From assembly GCA_019925095.2 (NCBI GenBank), contig CM034401.1, positions 4,809,838-4,873,837 of the forward strand: a stretch of 64,000 bases of DNA, read 5' to 3'. Shown here piece after piece: positions 55,137 through 64,000 of this stretch. The notes below the pieces were generated by a model. That model was not told the origin of the DNA. It was given only the letters and a program-made list of their open reading frames with translations, and ran no database searches. Source of the DNA: Dendrolimus kikuchii (lineage: Eukaryota; Arthropoda; Insecta; Lepidoptera; Lasiocampidae). How positions within the stretch are numbered: the first letter of the stretch is position 1; each line of letters opens with the position of its first letter. The position numbers were made by a program, and so were the translations under genes.

Positions 55137-55577
55137 TAGAATTTATTAGAAATATACAAACACGTATAACACAGGTACAAATATAACTGAACACAATCAG
55201 TTCAAACGTAATGCGCGATTCAATAACACACGCAAAGTCCGTCACTATATAGATTATCGAATGTACACAAGTCTTGCCTTGATCGTGGTTCTCGCTCGAC
55301 TGATTATCTCTGCATTGGGCCATGCTTTATAATGCACCGATGCAATATGCCTACTTGGCAAGCGTCGACGCAATTTCCCAGAAAACCTAATCCGCACACG
55401 TGCGTAATTATGCCTGCGGACGGCCATAAACGATTACAATACACAATAAGCTGTTTTCTAATTACAAATTTTAAACACAAAGTAAACAAAAGAAGACAGT
55501 CATAAATAGTTTCAATGTTATTAGCTCATACACCACGGCAGGTAATAAATGTGCTTTGTCTACAGGTATGCAGGTGG
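55137..55577 (-). mobile_element. LTR-like repeat, copy 3 (end-truncated)
   Basis: It aligns with copy 2 from GAATTTATTAGAA(A/C)TATA to GCAGGT and has the same orientation. It contains an unrelated segment at about 55350-55420 where copies 1 and 2 carry CGCGTAGACCGAATTTC. The start and end motifs are missing. Confidence 0.55.
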
Positions 55578-56686
55578 CCCAACTTGTAATAATACATTTT
55601 CATTTTAAATTCAATCCATACATATCTAGTTAGCAGTTACAAACCACTGTAAAGACATACACGTGTGATTTTATAAGGATTCAAATTTTACCAATACAGG
55701 ACTATAAAAACATTTTATACTTGCAAATTTCCCTCTTAATGATATAATAATAAAGCAATATAATTAATTTTAGCATAAAACACCTTAACAGTATTTATTC
55801 AGCAATAATTTATGCATTGCTCACGAAACGCGGATGCGACCAAGTCTGTAGTCACGCGATACCAACATTCCACGATTAACTTAGGTGACAAATCGTGAAT
55901 TGAATTAATGTTTACCGCCTCACTTAAATTATGAATACCTCGTACGTATAAGGTGTTATTTTTAGTCTATACACTACTAAATTATTAGTAAAGTCGCGTG
56001 TTTCGCTACGTAATTATACAAAAAGCACTATTTTGTTTCTTACGTTTTTATGTATATTTGCTTTTTGAGCATCATCAATCATTGATGTGAACTCATCTTT
56101 ATATTTAGTAGCTTATATCGTACAAGGCTTTCAACGAAAATGTTTCATAATAATAGTAAGCTTTCAGTACATGTATATACTTAAGCAATTTATTTTGTTT
56201 GGTCATGTAAAAATATTCTTTTCATGTTCCTTCAGCCAGTATATTTTAAATAGGATGACAGTGAAACGAATCGAGATCCATTTTATCATATTATGAAACA
56301 TCGCGGCGTCATAGATTTGTGTGAGTGTACGAAATTATGACAACATAATTTTGTAAATGTAAAATGAGTCAAATAGCGCCCACATTATTTTTACTTAGCA
56401 GTAATTAAAATTATTTGTATGATGAGATTTTAAAAGTAAAATGGTATATTAACACCATTTCTTAAATATGTAAATAATATTAAAATTTATTGTATATTCA
56501 AATTCAATTGTGAATTACAACACTAGTCATCGAAATAACTTTACTAAAACGTACTATAATATTGCTTTTTGAAGTATTTTAGCCATGCCTATTGCTTCGT
56601 CATAAATATTTAATCTAAGTAATAATAACTATAAAGAGACCCGAAATAAAGAAGAAATAAATCAAACTAAAAAGCAAAAACAAATA
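55578..56686. other. Non-coding, no feature seen
   Basis: AT-rich. Nothing recognised. Confidence 0.35.
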
Positions 56687-57428
56687 TTTAACCGACTCAT
56701 TTCTTGTTTTTGTAAAAAAAAAATTTTTTTACCATTTTGGTTGCGCAAATACTTGAATAGCTTTAGAAATAATATATTAAGCACCTGCAGAAAGTTTACA
56801 ACTGGTAAGCATATACAAATTTGCCACCTCACTCTTCGGTATATATGCTCTTCAACAAGGGTTACTCTCGATTTCCTTGCAACCCACAATTAGATCCTAA
56901 CTTGGTGACTATGGGACCACCATATATATAGTATATCGAGAATTGAATAAAAAAAAATCGGCCCACAATTGACGGAGAAATCGCTTAACATGCATACAAA
57001 AAATATAGCGCCTGTAGAAAATGTAATACTGGCCCGCGTATACAATCTTTTTTTTTCTAAGAATGTAGGCGCTAGACATTCTTTAATAAATAAGGGTTAC
57101 TGCCGATTTCCCTGGAATCAACTCATCAATCCTGACTTGGTGACTATGGCACCATCTCGGGAGTATAGACTTTGGAATAAAGAAAAAATTGAAAATGGCT
57201 CCATAATTAACGAAGATATCGTGTAACAAAAAAGTCGGTTTACAACTTTTTTAAGTTTTTCTCGATTTCTCTGGGATCTGCACCTCAGATTCTGACATGG
57301 TGACAATGGGACCAATAAGGAAGTATACCCTTACGATGAAAAGAAAAAAATTGAAAGTCGGTCTATGAAATCAAGTAACGAACATACAGACAAGTTGAGA
57401 ACCTCCTCTTTTACGAAGTCGGTTAAAA
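56687..57428 (+). mobile_element. Non-autonomous element with internal repeats and short inverted ends
   Basis: TTTAACCGACT at 56687-56697 is mirrored by AAGTCGGTTAAA at the right end (to 57427). Inside, three related units centre on CTTGGTGACTATGGGACC (about 56900), CTTGGTGACTATGGCACC (57138) and CATGGTGACAATGGGACC (57297), each preceded by a CGATTTC-CTG-type block. The 85-codon frame at 56969-57226 crosses the units and is not a plausible gene. Confidence 0.6.
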
Positions 57429-58132
57429 AATCTTATTTCAATTTATCCCAAACATTTCTAGCTGCCACAATATGTATTTTCTTTCTATATTCCTTTAGTC
57501 TGACATACGCCCTTTGTCGCGCCACAAATCATCATGTCATAAACAAAGAAATACTGTGGTATTGTAATTAAAGACGAAATAGGTTATTTAACTCACTGGT
57601 ATTTTATCATTCCATTTATCGACGATTATTCAGATTGTTTACCATTAAGCGGTGGCGATAAATTGCATTTGCATGTACGTCCAAACCAAATCATTACAGT
57701 CACAATTAGGGTTACCAGCCATCAAAATAATATCCTTATGTTTTGATATTCCTGCATTATTAGGTAAAATTAATGTAACAATTGAATCGTAATTTATTTG
57801 TTTTAAAATTTTACGGATGACTATAAGCTCAGAAATTGACCCTTATAAGCTACATTATGATTTGGTATAATAGTATAACAGAAAAAAACACTTTTTTTCG
57901 TAATCAGTCGAGTTAATTCCTGACAAGGGTAATTAATTTTTCAAAAATCTAATGATACCAATTTTCTTTTCTTGAAAATCGATCCCGAGATTTCTTTGAG
58001 TGTTTTTCGCTATTTCGTATAGTTTAGCATTTGGCCCTACAGGCCCACTGGAAGAATTCACTCTGTATTTATTTATTTTCATGTATAATAATGTGCATGT
58101 ACACGGCCAACTACGAGTAAGGCTTCATCTTT
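57429..58132. other. Non-coding, no feature seen
   Basis: AT-rich. Nothing recognised. Confidence 0.35.
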
Positions 58133-58139
58133 AGCTTTT

Positions 58140-58420
58140 ATCCGTGCAGGAACGGAGAAAGAATACAATTTCCTGCAGCCAGGCGACCTGCCGTAAGACG
58201 CGACAAAACAACCCATAGCCAAGTGGTAGGGTAATTGCTTGTCTAAATGGCTACAACCCCTGGTCTCGAGTATGCCGCCATAACAACATTGAGTTGTGTT
58301 ACGGCATTAGTGGCCAGATTTCAGACTTCCTTTAGAGAGCGGCAACACATTGGTAGAAATAGAAACCGCTTTCCATCACACGAGTCGTCTGCCTGTCTGC
58401 TGAATTCTAGCAATAGAAAA
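58140..58420 (+). repeat. Short interspersed repeat, full-length diverged copy
   Basis: Head ATCCGTGCAGGAACGG; a ~30-base deletion after GGTAGAAAT; tail CAATAGAAAA. AGCTTTT flanks both sides (58133-58139, 58421-58427), a possible 7-bp TSD that would place the 5' end exactly at the shared head. Confidence 0.72.
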
Positions 58421-58953
58421 AGCTTTTCTTGTCATATTAACAATAAATTAGCGATAGTGAGTTATTAATAAGTCATCATAGGTAAAAAAAACTACAATAC
58501 ATTAAAATATATATTCAGATAATTCATAACGAATAAGATAAATTATTTTATAATTTTACAATTTTATAGAAAGATTAGAAAAAATAGAGACAACTTAATC
58601 TAATATTATCAATATCAACCTTTAATTTTCTCACTGCTAGAATTAAAATTTCCTGTTTTGGAGTTACGGCCAGTATACAAGCTTGTTTAAGGCTTACTAT
58701 CGGGTTTCACACATTGATTGTTTTGATGTTCTGGATTCATTGCAATGTTTTACTTCATTATTTAGTCGTGATAATTGAAACAATATGCATATTAGGTCAG
58801 AAATAGTACTTAATTGATGCATGTTTCCCGACCAGGATTTAAATCTACGCACACCCACGCAAAACGGTCGCGATAGCCAAATCAAATCGTATACATATTG
58901 TGCACAAATCACTAAGCCATTGTGACTTATTGTTATTATTTATGCCTAAAAAG
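58421..58953. other. Non-coding; weak repeat fragment near 58685-58760
   Basis: GGGTTTCACACATTGATTG resembles 12.88 kb. Otherwise nothing. Confidence 0.35.
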
Positions 58954-59017
58954 ACGGAAAAACGGAAAAATATTAAATTACTGTATTCAGTAATTTAATA
59001 TTTTTCCGTTTTTCCGT
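58954..59017. repeat. Perfect 30-bp inverted repeat with 4-base loop
   Basis: The arm 58954-58983 (ACGGAAAAACGGAAAAATAT...) and the arm 58988-59017 are exact reverse complements with a TATT loop. Each arm contains CGGAAAAACGG, so the stem also holds a short direct repeat. No poly-U tract or gene lies close by. Confidence 0.9.
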
Positions 59018-59847
59018 TGTTCCTTTTGAACACAATAACATTATTTTATTACTGCTCTATAATCTCATAAGCAAGTTTAATTTTGATATCTCTTACAGAT
59101 TATCCAATATTTCTAATTTTTTTGATAAGACTCCTTAGAACTGATAAAATATATTGTATTTACTTTATTATTCTCGAAAGGTGTCTATATTTTCTATACA
59201 ATGTTTAAGGACTTTCAGTTCTACATCTGGCAACCCTATTTCCTAAGCATTCAAATACCGTGCGAGTCTTTGAATGGCACGGTGAGAACGACAAATATAC
59301 GTTCGTGTAAATACAGAGTTTAATCTCTGCTTTCTCACTGTCACTGTGAAATTCACACAATAGAATGTTGAGGACAATATACTGCATACGTGTCTAGATA
59401 TCTCTTGCGGGTAGAGAACGTCACCTCTGCATTATAAGAATTGTGTCGAATCGACATTGTGTAAGTTACAATAAATAAAAAATCTATTAGTCATAAATAC
59501 ATATAAACAATACAAAAGATATAAATAAAAGAAAAAGAGCAATATAAAAGAAATAAAATAAGAATTCGTCCTGTGTTCCAGGTGATAAAAGAAGCTGGCC
59601 ATTTCTTATTCACGCCAAACCTTATGGCTACTCTTATCTAGCCACAAGTAACTGCGCAATAGGCGGTTTATTTATAGAAAATTAGATATGGTGCTGATTT
59701 CTACAGCTACACTGGAGAGAATATAAAGATTAGCGGGGGCACGATTACAAGTGCGAGAGTGTGAGTGACGCTTTCGACCCATAAAGGCACGTTTGCATGT
59801 GATGTACAATATTAGAAATCTTAGTAAAAATATAGCTTACTATTAAA
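59018..59847. other. Non-coding, no feature seen
   Basis: AT-rich. Nothing recognised. Confidence 0.35.
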
Positions 59848-59861
59848 CAGTTTATATTATA

Positions 59862-60255
59862 CATATATACATACATACATAACTTCACGCCAGTTCCCTT
59901 GCGGGGTAGGCACGTACAACAGAGCGCTATTTAGGCCCATTCTTACACACCTCACTTGCTTCTTTGACATTCATAACTCTTGTCATGCACGCTCGTCTGT
60001 TCTTAAGGCTCCTGACATCACCCTCCGCTAGTACACGATCAATTTGATCATGGAAGGTGTGTCGTGGCCTTCCACGACTTCTGCATCCATCCACTTTTGC
60101 ATTGTATATCTGTTTAGTCATTCTTTCATCATGCATTCTTTCCACATGCCCGAACCACCGGAGCATTCCTTTCCTTACCTTCACCCCGACACTTTCAGAC
60201 CAACTCCCTTTCTTATACTGAAGTATTACGAACGCGGTCCGCGAGCGTCACTCCG
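59862..60255 (-). mobile_element. LINE 3' end with (TGTA)n tail, copy i (longest)
   Basis: The minus strand carries the most 5' sequence of the series, upstream of GVKVRKGMLRWFGHVERMHD. Perfect 14-bp TSD CAGTTTATATTATA at 59848-59861 and 60256-60269. The coding part is open over 85 codons to the PK-W position, where GCGCT replaces GGCGCT-type text and shifts the frame. Confidence 0.88.
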
Positions 60256-60269
60256 CAGTTTATATTATA

Positions 60270-60591
60270 ATTAAATTATTAAAATGATATTTTAGATTAC
60301 GAAACGAATATCTCACCACCTATTGACTTAAATAAAAAGTCACTCATAGAATATCTGTGTGAAACCTCTAGATCCCCTTATTCTAGTCCTTTTTTGCTAG
60401 TCGACATTATAATTATATCCTGGTTGATAAGCATGCACCTAATATTTCATGTATTTAAAATACGAAATACAAAATATTTTAAGTCGTGTATTTGATATAT
60501 AAAATACAAAATACAGTAGTTTAACTATTTTTATTTAAAATATACAAAATTACAAAATATGTTCCGGTGTTAGATTATATATAAATACACT
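60270..60591. other. Non-coding, AAATACAAAATA-rich
   Basis: 60460-60560 repeats AAATACAAAATA-like words. No element border was found. Confidence 0.4.
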
Positions 60592-60606
60592 ACTCACAAA
60601 AATTAA

Positions 60607-63563
60607 TAATAATGCCCTTTTATTCCGAATGCATGCAATTTAAATTTTTTCTTTTTCTATTTTGTTTCTTATGTTATAGTATATCACGCAGTTCGGCGTG
60701 CCTCTTGGCATAGGCCTCCTCCAGCTCTTTCCATTGAACTCGGTCTTCGGCAACTCTAGTCCAGTATGGTCCCAAGGTTAGACGGATATCGTCGCTCCAT
60801 TTTCTTTTTGGACGCCCCTGTCTTCTGATGTCTCCTCTTGGGTACCATAAGGTTACTTGCTTGCTCCATTTATTTATTTTGCAACGTAGCATATGTCCCG
60901 TCCAACTCCATTTCAGATGATCTATGCGGGTTATTATATCTGTTACTTTTGTCTTCCTCCTTATTTCCGAATTTTGGATTCTGTCACTAAGCCTGATATT
61001 CAACATGCTTCTTTCCATTGCTCTTTCTGTTTTAGCAAGTTTTTCCCTGTGTTTGTCCGTTAATGTCCATGTCTCGCAGCCGTATGTCATGCAGGGGAGA
61101 ATACAAGTGTTGAAAGTCTTTCGCTTGATATGTATGCCTAGATCTTTATTCTTCATTATTTCTTTCAAGGACCAGTATTTCTTCCAACCGCAGGCTATTC
61201 TTTTGTTTATTTCCTTGGACATGGAGTCTTCAGGAGATATGATTTGTCCTAGATAAACATATTCTTTCACATATTCAAACTTAGTTCCATAGACGTCTAT
61301 GTCGCTTTCTGTTGAGTTGGTCATTAGTTTTGTTTTATCTGCATTAATTTCTAAACCTACTTCCCTGCTTTTTTCTGCTATGTCTTTTATCATGTGTTCT
61401 AGTTTTTTAGGATCTTCTTCTAGCAAGACAATATCATCTGCAAACCTCAGATGATTGAGGCGGCTTCCATTGATTATAGTACCGTAATTATCCCAGTCTA
61501 ATCTTCTAAATGTGTGTTCTAGCACAGCATTAAACAGCTTAGGAGATAATGGGTCTCCTTGTCTCACGCCTCTGTTTATCGGAAAGGAGTCTCCTTTTGA
61601 CTCTAATTTGATACTGCTTTTGCTATTTTTGTAGATGGACTTAATAAGTTCTATGTAGATATCGTCCACTCCTTGTTCTTTTAGACTCAACCAGATAAAT
61701 TTGTGTTTTAGACTGTCAAATGCTTTGGAGTAGTCTATAAAGCAGATATACAATTTCTTCTGGTATTCATTGTATTTTTCCAAGACTTGTTTTATTGTGT
61801 GGATATGATCTATAGTACTATAGTTCTTTCTGAATCCTGCCTGCTCGATCGGTTGGTTTTCGTCTAAGACCCTTGTTATTCTTTCTAGAATTACTTTTGC
61901 GAAGACTTTGTACACATTTGATATTAGGCTAATTGGTCTATAGTTGCCGATGTCATCTTTATCCCCTTTTTTATGGAGGAGAATAATATATGATTCTTTC
62001 CATTGTTTCGGGATGATGCGTGATGTTATAATATCATTGAATAGCTTGGTTAGGATTGGGCTTATTTCTTCTTCGGTGCCTCTGATTAGCTCATTTGTTA
62101 CATTGTCAGGACCTGGAGCTTTTTCTAGCTTTTGTGATGTGATGGATTTCTGTACCTCCAGCAAGAGTATTGATGGGACTTTTTTGTAACTCGTATTAGG
62201 ATCGTTTTTGGCGTTCTTTTCTCGGTCGGTGTCGTTGTTCGCGTAGAGAGTCCGATAGTAGTCTGTGGCTAGACTCTGGATTCTTCTGCGATTTGTTACT
62301 TTTTTAGAACTGTTGCTTTTTAGTCTTGGAATCCATTCCATTCCATATTCTCTTAATTCCTTGAAAGCTTTTCTTGTTCCCCCTGTTTTTTGGATTTCGT
62401 CTTCAAGTTTTTTCATTCTTCTAAATTTCCTATCCTTTCTTATATTTTCCCGTATTTGTTTACTCAGTCTAGATATTATATTACGGTTTTCTTCAGTTTT
62501 TGATTTGTCTGCTATAAGTGTTTTTCTTTCTTCTAGGAGTTCTATTGTCTTCTCACCAAACTTGACATCTTTAGTTACATTTATTTTCCTCACTTTTGAC
62601 AGTTCTTTGTCCATGTGGTCATATTTTTCTGTGACACTTATGTCCGAGTTTACTATTTCTTTTAGTGTGTTGATGGATAGAGAGTCTATTTTTTCTCTAT
62701 GTTGTTCTAATGTCATTTTATTTTTAATTTTATTTCTACTTATTTTAGTTGGATACTTTTTTAAACGGCAGCGTACCATGCGGTGGTTCGTATTAAAATT
62801 TAGATTTTGAATAATGTGTGTATCTTGGAAAGACGTTGGTGTATTAGTTATTATGAAATCGATTTCATTTTTATATTTGCCATCAGGTGATAGCCAGGTC
62901 CACTTGGTTTTGAGGTTTTTTTTGAAGACTGAATTGAGTAATGTTAGATTATTTTGTAGTAGGAATTCAATTAGTCGACGCCCGTTTGCGCTCCTCTTTC
63001 CAAGTCCATGTTTGCCCATTATCAGTTCTTCTCCAGGTTCTCTGCAACCAACCTGTGCATTAAAGTCACCCATGACTATGAGAAAGTTATTATGATATTT
63101 TTTTGTAATATCAGACAGAGTGCAGTAAAAGCCTTCGCTTTCACTTTCTAGTGCTAATTCTGTGGGTGCGTATGCTTGTATAATTGTCCAGGGTTTTCTG
63201 TAACTTGGCATATTGATGTTGAGTATTGCTATTCTGTCTGAAATGCCTATCAGTTCTTGTATATAGCTCTTCAATGCTTTTTTAATTAAGAAGCCCACTC
63301 CTCTTTGGCCCGCTATTTCACCTTTCTGATATAATATGTAATCATGTCGTTCTGTTATTTTCTCATCTAACCTTCTCATTTCACATATGCCCAGGATATC
63401 CCATTTTATATTTTGTAATGCCTTCTCCAATTCGAGTAAGCTTTCTTGTGTTCGCAGAGTTCTTGTGTTGAGTGTTGCAATGTTAAATGTTTCATTTCTT
63501 TTTGCTGGAGGGTTTTGGTCTAGTGCTCCCGCGGAGACCAACCGTTGTGGGAGACAATTTGCA
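60607..63563 (-). mobile_element. Young RTE-type LINE insertion with 15-bp TSD
   Basis: ACTCACAAAAATTAA is present exactly at 60592-60606 and 63564-63578, bracketing the element. On the minus strand only about 22 bases separate the left junction from the first conserved codons, and no ATG opens the frame, so the copy is 5'-truncated inside the N-terminus of its protein. After the stop come about 70 bases with GGAATAAAAG and an ATTATTA end, a short 3' UTR of the RTE kind. The perfect TSD and intact frame argue for a very recent insertion. Confidence 0.88.
60674..63541 (-). CDS. LINE ORF: AP endonuclease + reverse transcriptase (RTE-like)
   Basis: 955 codons without a stop. The N-terminal APE-type endonuclease (about residues 18-260) has LNTRT at 24-28, E54, QAYAPT at 122, GDFNAQVG at 158-165, IDF with D228 and NH at 252-253. 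The RT follows: KAPGPDN at 474-480, NYRPISL at 533-539, FIDYSKAFD with D603, RQGDPLSP at 660-667, and FADD at 700-703. The C-terminus has YGCETWTL, a GH..R motif and GRPKRKWSDD. It would nick DNA and prime reverse transcription from the nick. All catalytic residues I can check are present, but the first codon is TTG and an upstream TGA closes the frame, so a normal start is lacking. The first in-frame ATG (residue 55) is past two endonuclease residues. The clade assignment rests on motif style and the short 3' UTR. Confidence 0.88.
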   Translation of the reverse strand: MVSAGALDQNPPAKRNETFNIATLNTRTLRTQESLLELEKALQNIKWDILGICEMRRLDEKITERHDYILYQKGEIAGQRGVGFLIKKALKSYIQELIGISDRIAILNINMPSYRKPWTIIQAYAPTELALESESEGFYCTLSDITKKYHNNFLIVMGDFNAQVGCREPGEELIMGKHGLGKRSANGRRLIEFLLQNNLTLLNSVFKKNLKTKWTWLSPDGKYKNEIDFIITNTPTSFQDTHIIQNLNFNTNHRMVRCRLKKYPTKISRNKIKNKMTLEQHREKIDSLSINTLKEIVNSDISVTEKYDHMDKELSKVRKINVTKDVKFGEKTIELLEERKTLIADKSKTEENRNIISRLSKQIRENIRKDRKFRRMKKLEDEIQKTGGTRKAFKELREYGMEWIPRLKSNSSKKVTNRRRIQSLATDYYRTLYANNDTDREKNAKNDPNTSYKKVPSILLLEVQKSITSQKLEKAPGPDNVTNELIRGTEEEISPILTKLFNDIITSRIIPKQWKESYIILLHKKGDKDDIGNYRPISLISNVYKVFAKVILERITRVLDENQPIEQAGFRKNYSTIDHIHTIKQVLEKYNEYQKKLYICFIDYSKAFDSLKHKFIWLSLKEQGVDDIYIELIKSIYKNSKSSIKLESKGDSFPINRGVRQGDPLSPKLFNAVLEHTFRRLDWDNYGTIINGSRLNHLRFADDIVLLEEDPKKLEHMIKDIAEKSREVGLEINADKTKLMTNSTESDIDVYGTKFEYVKEYVYLGQIISPEDSMSKEINKRIACGWKKYWSLKEIMKNKDLGIHIKRKTFNTCILPCMTYGCETWTLTDKHREKLAKTERAMERSMLNIRLSDRIQNSEIRRKTKVTDIITRIDHLKWSWTGHMLRCKINKWSKQVTLWYPRGDIRRQGRPKRKWSDDIRLTLGPYWTRVAEDRVQWKELEEAYAKRHAELRDIL

Positions 63564-63578
63564 ACTCACAAAAATTAA

Positions 63579-64000
63579 AGGATATTAAAAAATGACAATA
63601 TTTTTGGATGATTTTCAACACGCCGTAAGTAAACTCAGAGGAAAATGGCCGTACAGGCAAAAGAAAACAAATTGTAGCTTTAAGTGTACAGGGCATTGTA
63701 TTGCCAATTAAATATTGACATAGGATTAATTTCATTAAATACATTTAGTTTTAACTAATTATTACTTAGTTTTAACTTTTCTATTATTGTAATAACACTT
63801 TTTTTACTTGTATAACAATGTTCTGGTTCCTAATAAATTATTTTATTTTATTTATTTTTATTTAGCGGTTGCCATTTTGCTTACGAAAGCTATCAAGCGC
63901 TTTTTTCTGTACAACACACTCACCAATAAGTAACGCTAAATGTATTTTGAAGCCATAAGAAAGTAATTCAAATACTGCCTAAACCTGGTTCCAGCCCTTT
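63579..64000. other. Non-coding, no feature seen
   Basis: AT-rich. Nothing recognised to the window end. Confidence 0.35.

Noticed and set aside
62265..62810. A 181-codon plus-strand frame, and others at 60924-63578
   Set aside because: They are antisense shadows of the RTE ORF on the minus strand and are rich in L, F and S, as expected for the complement of lysine-rich coding sequence.

Overview
The window looks like intronic and intergenic DNA of an insect, most likely a moth or butterfly. It is AT-rich and almost free of long host reading frames. Host coding sequence appears as short exons with canonical GT/AG borders, and the interspersed repeats resemble those I associate with lepidopteran genomes. 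That assignment is from memory, not a database search.

The only host gene I can support is on the minus strand at 43955-48018. Six exons join in phase into the C-terminal 318 residues of a TMTC-type protein (a TPR-rich O-mannosyltransferase of the ER), most like TMTC2. The upstream exons, with the membrane domain, were not found in the 16 kb above 48018.

Almost everything else recognisable is mobile DNA. (1) A very young RTE-type LINE at 60607-63563 is flanked by a perfect 15-bp target-site duplication (TSD) and has 955 open codons with all endonuclease and RT catalytic motifs, but its 5' end is missing. (2) A second LINE family has nine 3'-end copies. All end just after the same stop codon in a (TGTA)n tail, with different 5' truncation points, and eight have readable TSDs. 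(3) An R2-superclade family with a restriction-like endonuclease has one long ORF (11353-12804) and two decayed copies. (4) RT remnants lie at 8075-8533, 8785-8945, 10476-10664, 15236-15965, 40532-40666 and 47461-47790. (5) A ~310-bp short interspersed repeat occurs about a dozen times. (6) There are two copies of a tRNA-derived SINE. (7) A 648-bp solo LTR with 4-bp TSD lies at 32094-32741, and a second, LTR-like family has three copies. (8) Several Helitron-like non-autonomous elements fit an A|TC...CTAG|T border pattern. (9) Several MITE or fold-back elements have TA or TAA TSDs. (10) A ~250-bp tandem array lies at 19240-20465.

Layout: 1-8 kb, short repeats, a long fold-back element, Helitron-like pieces and an LTR end. 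8-13 kb, decayed LINE pieces and the R2-like ORF. 13-18.8 kb, LTR-like, LINE and SINE copies and a second R2-like piece. 19.2-20.5 kb, tandem array. 20.8-30 kb, dense Helitron-like and LINE insertions. 30-32.7 kb, repeat fragments and the solo LTR. 32.7-43 kb, very AT-rich with a few MITEs. 43.9-48 kb, TMTC exons with repeats in the introns. 48-60 kb, mixed repeats. 60.6-63.6 kb, young RTE element.

I found no bacterial-style system, CRISPR array, rRNA, stand-alone tRNA gene or clear virus-derived gene. The most informative content is the record of retrotransposition: many insertions with readable TSDs. I see no convincing new functional system.
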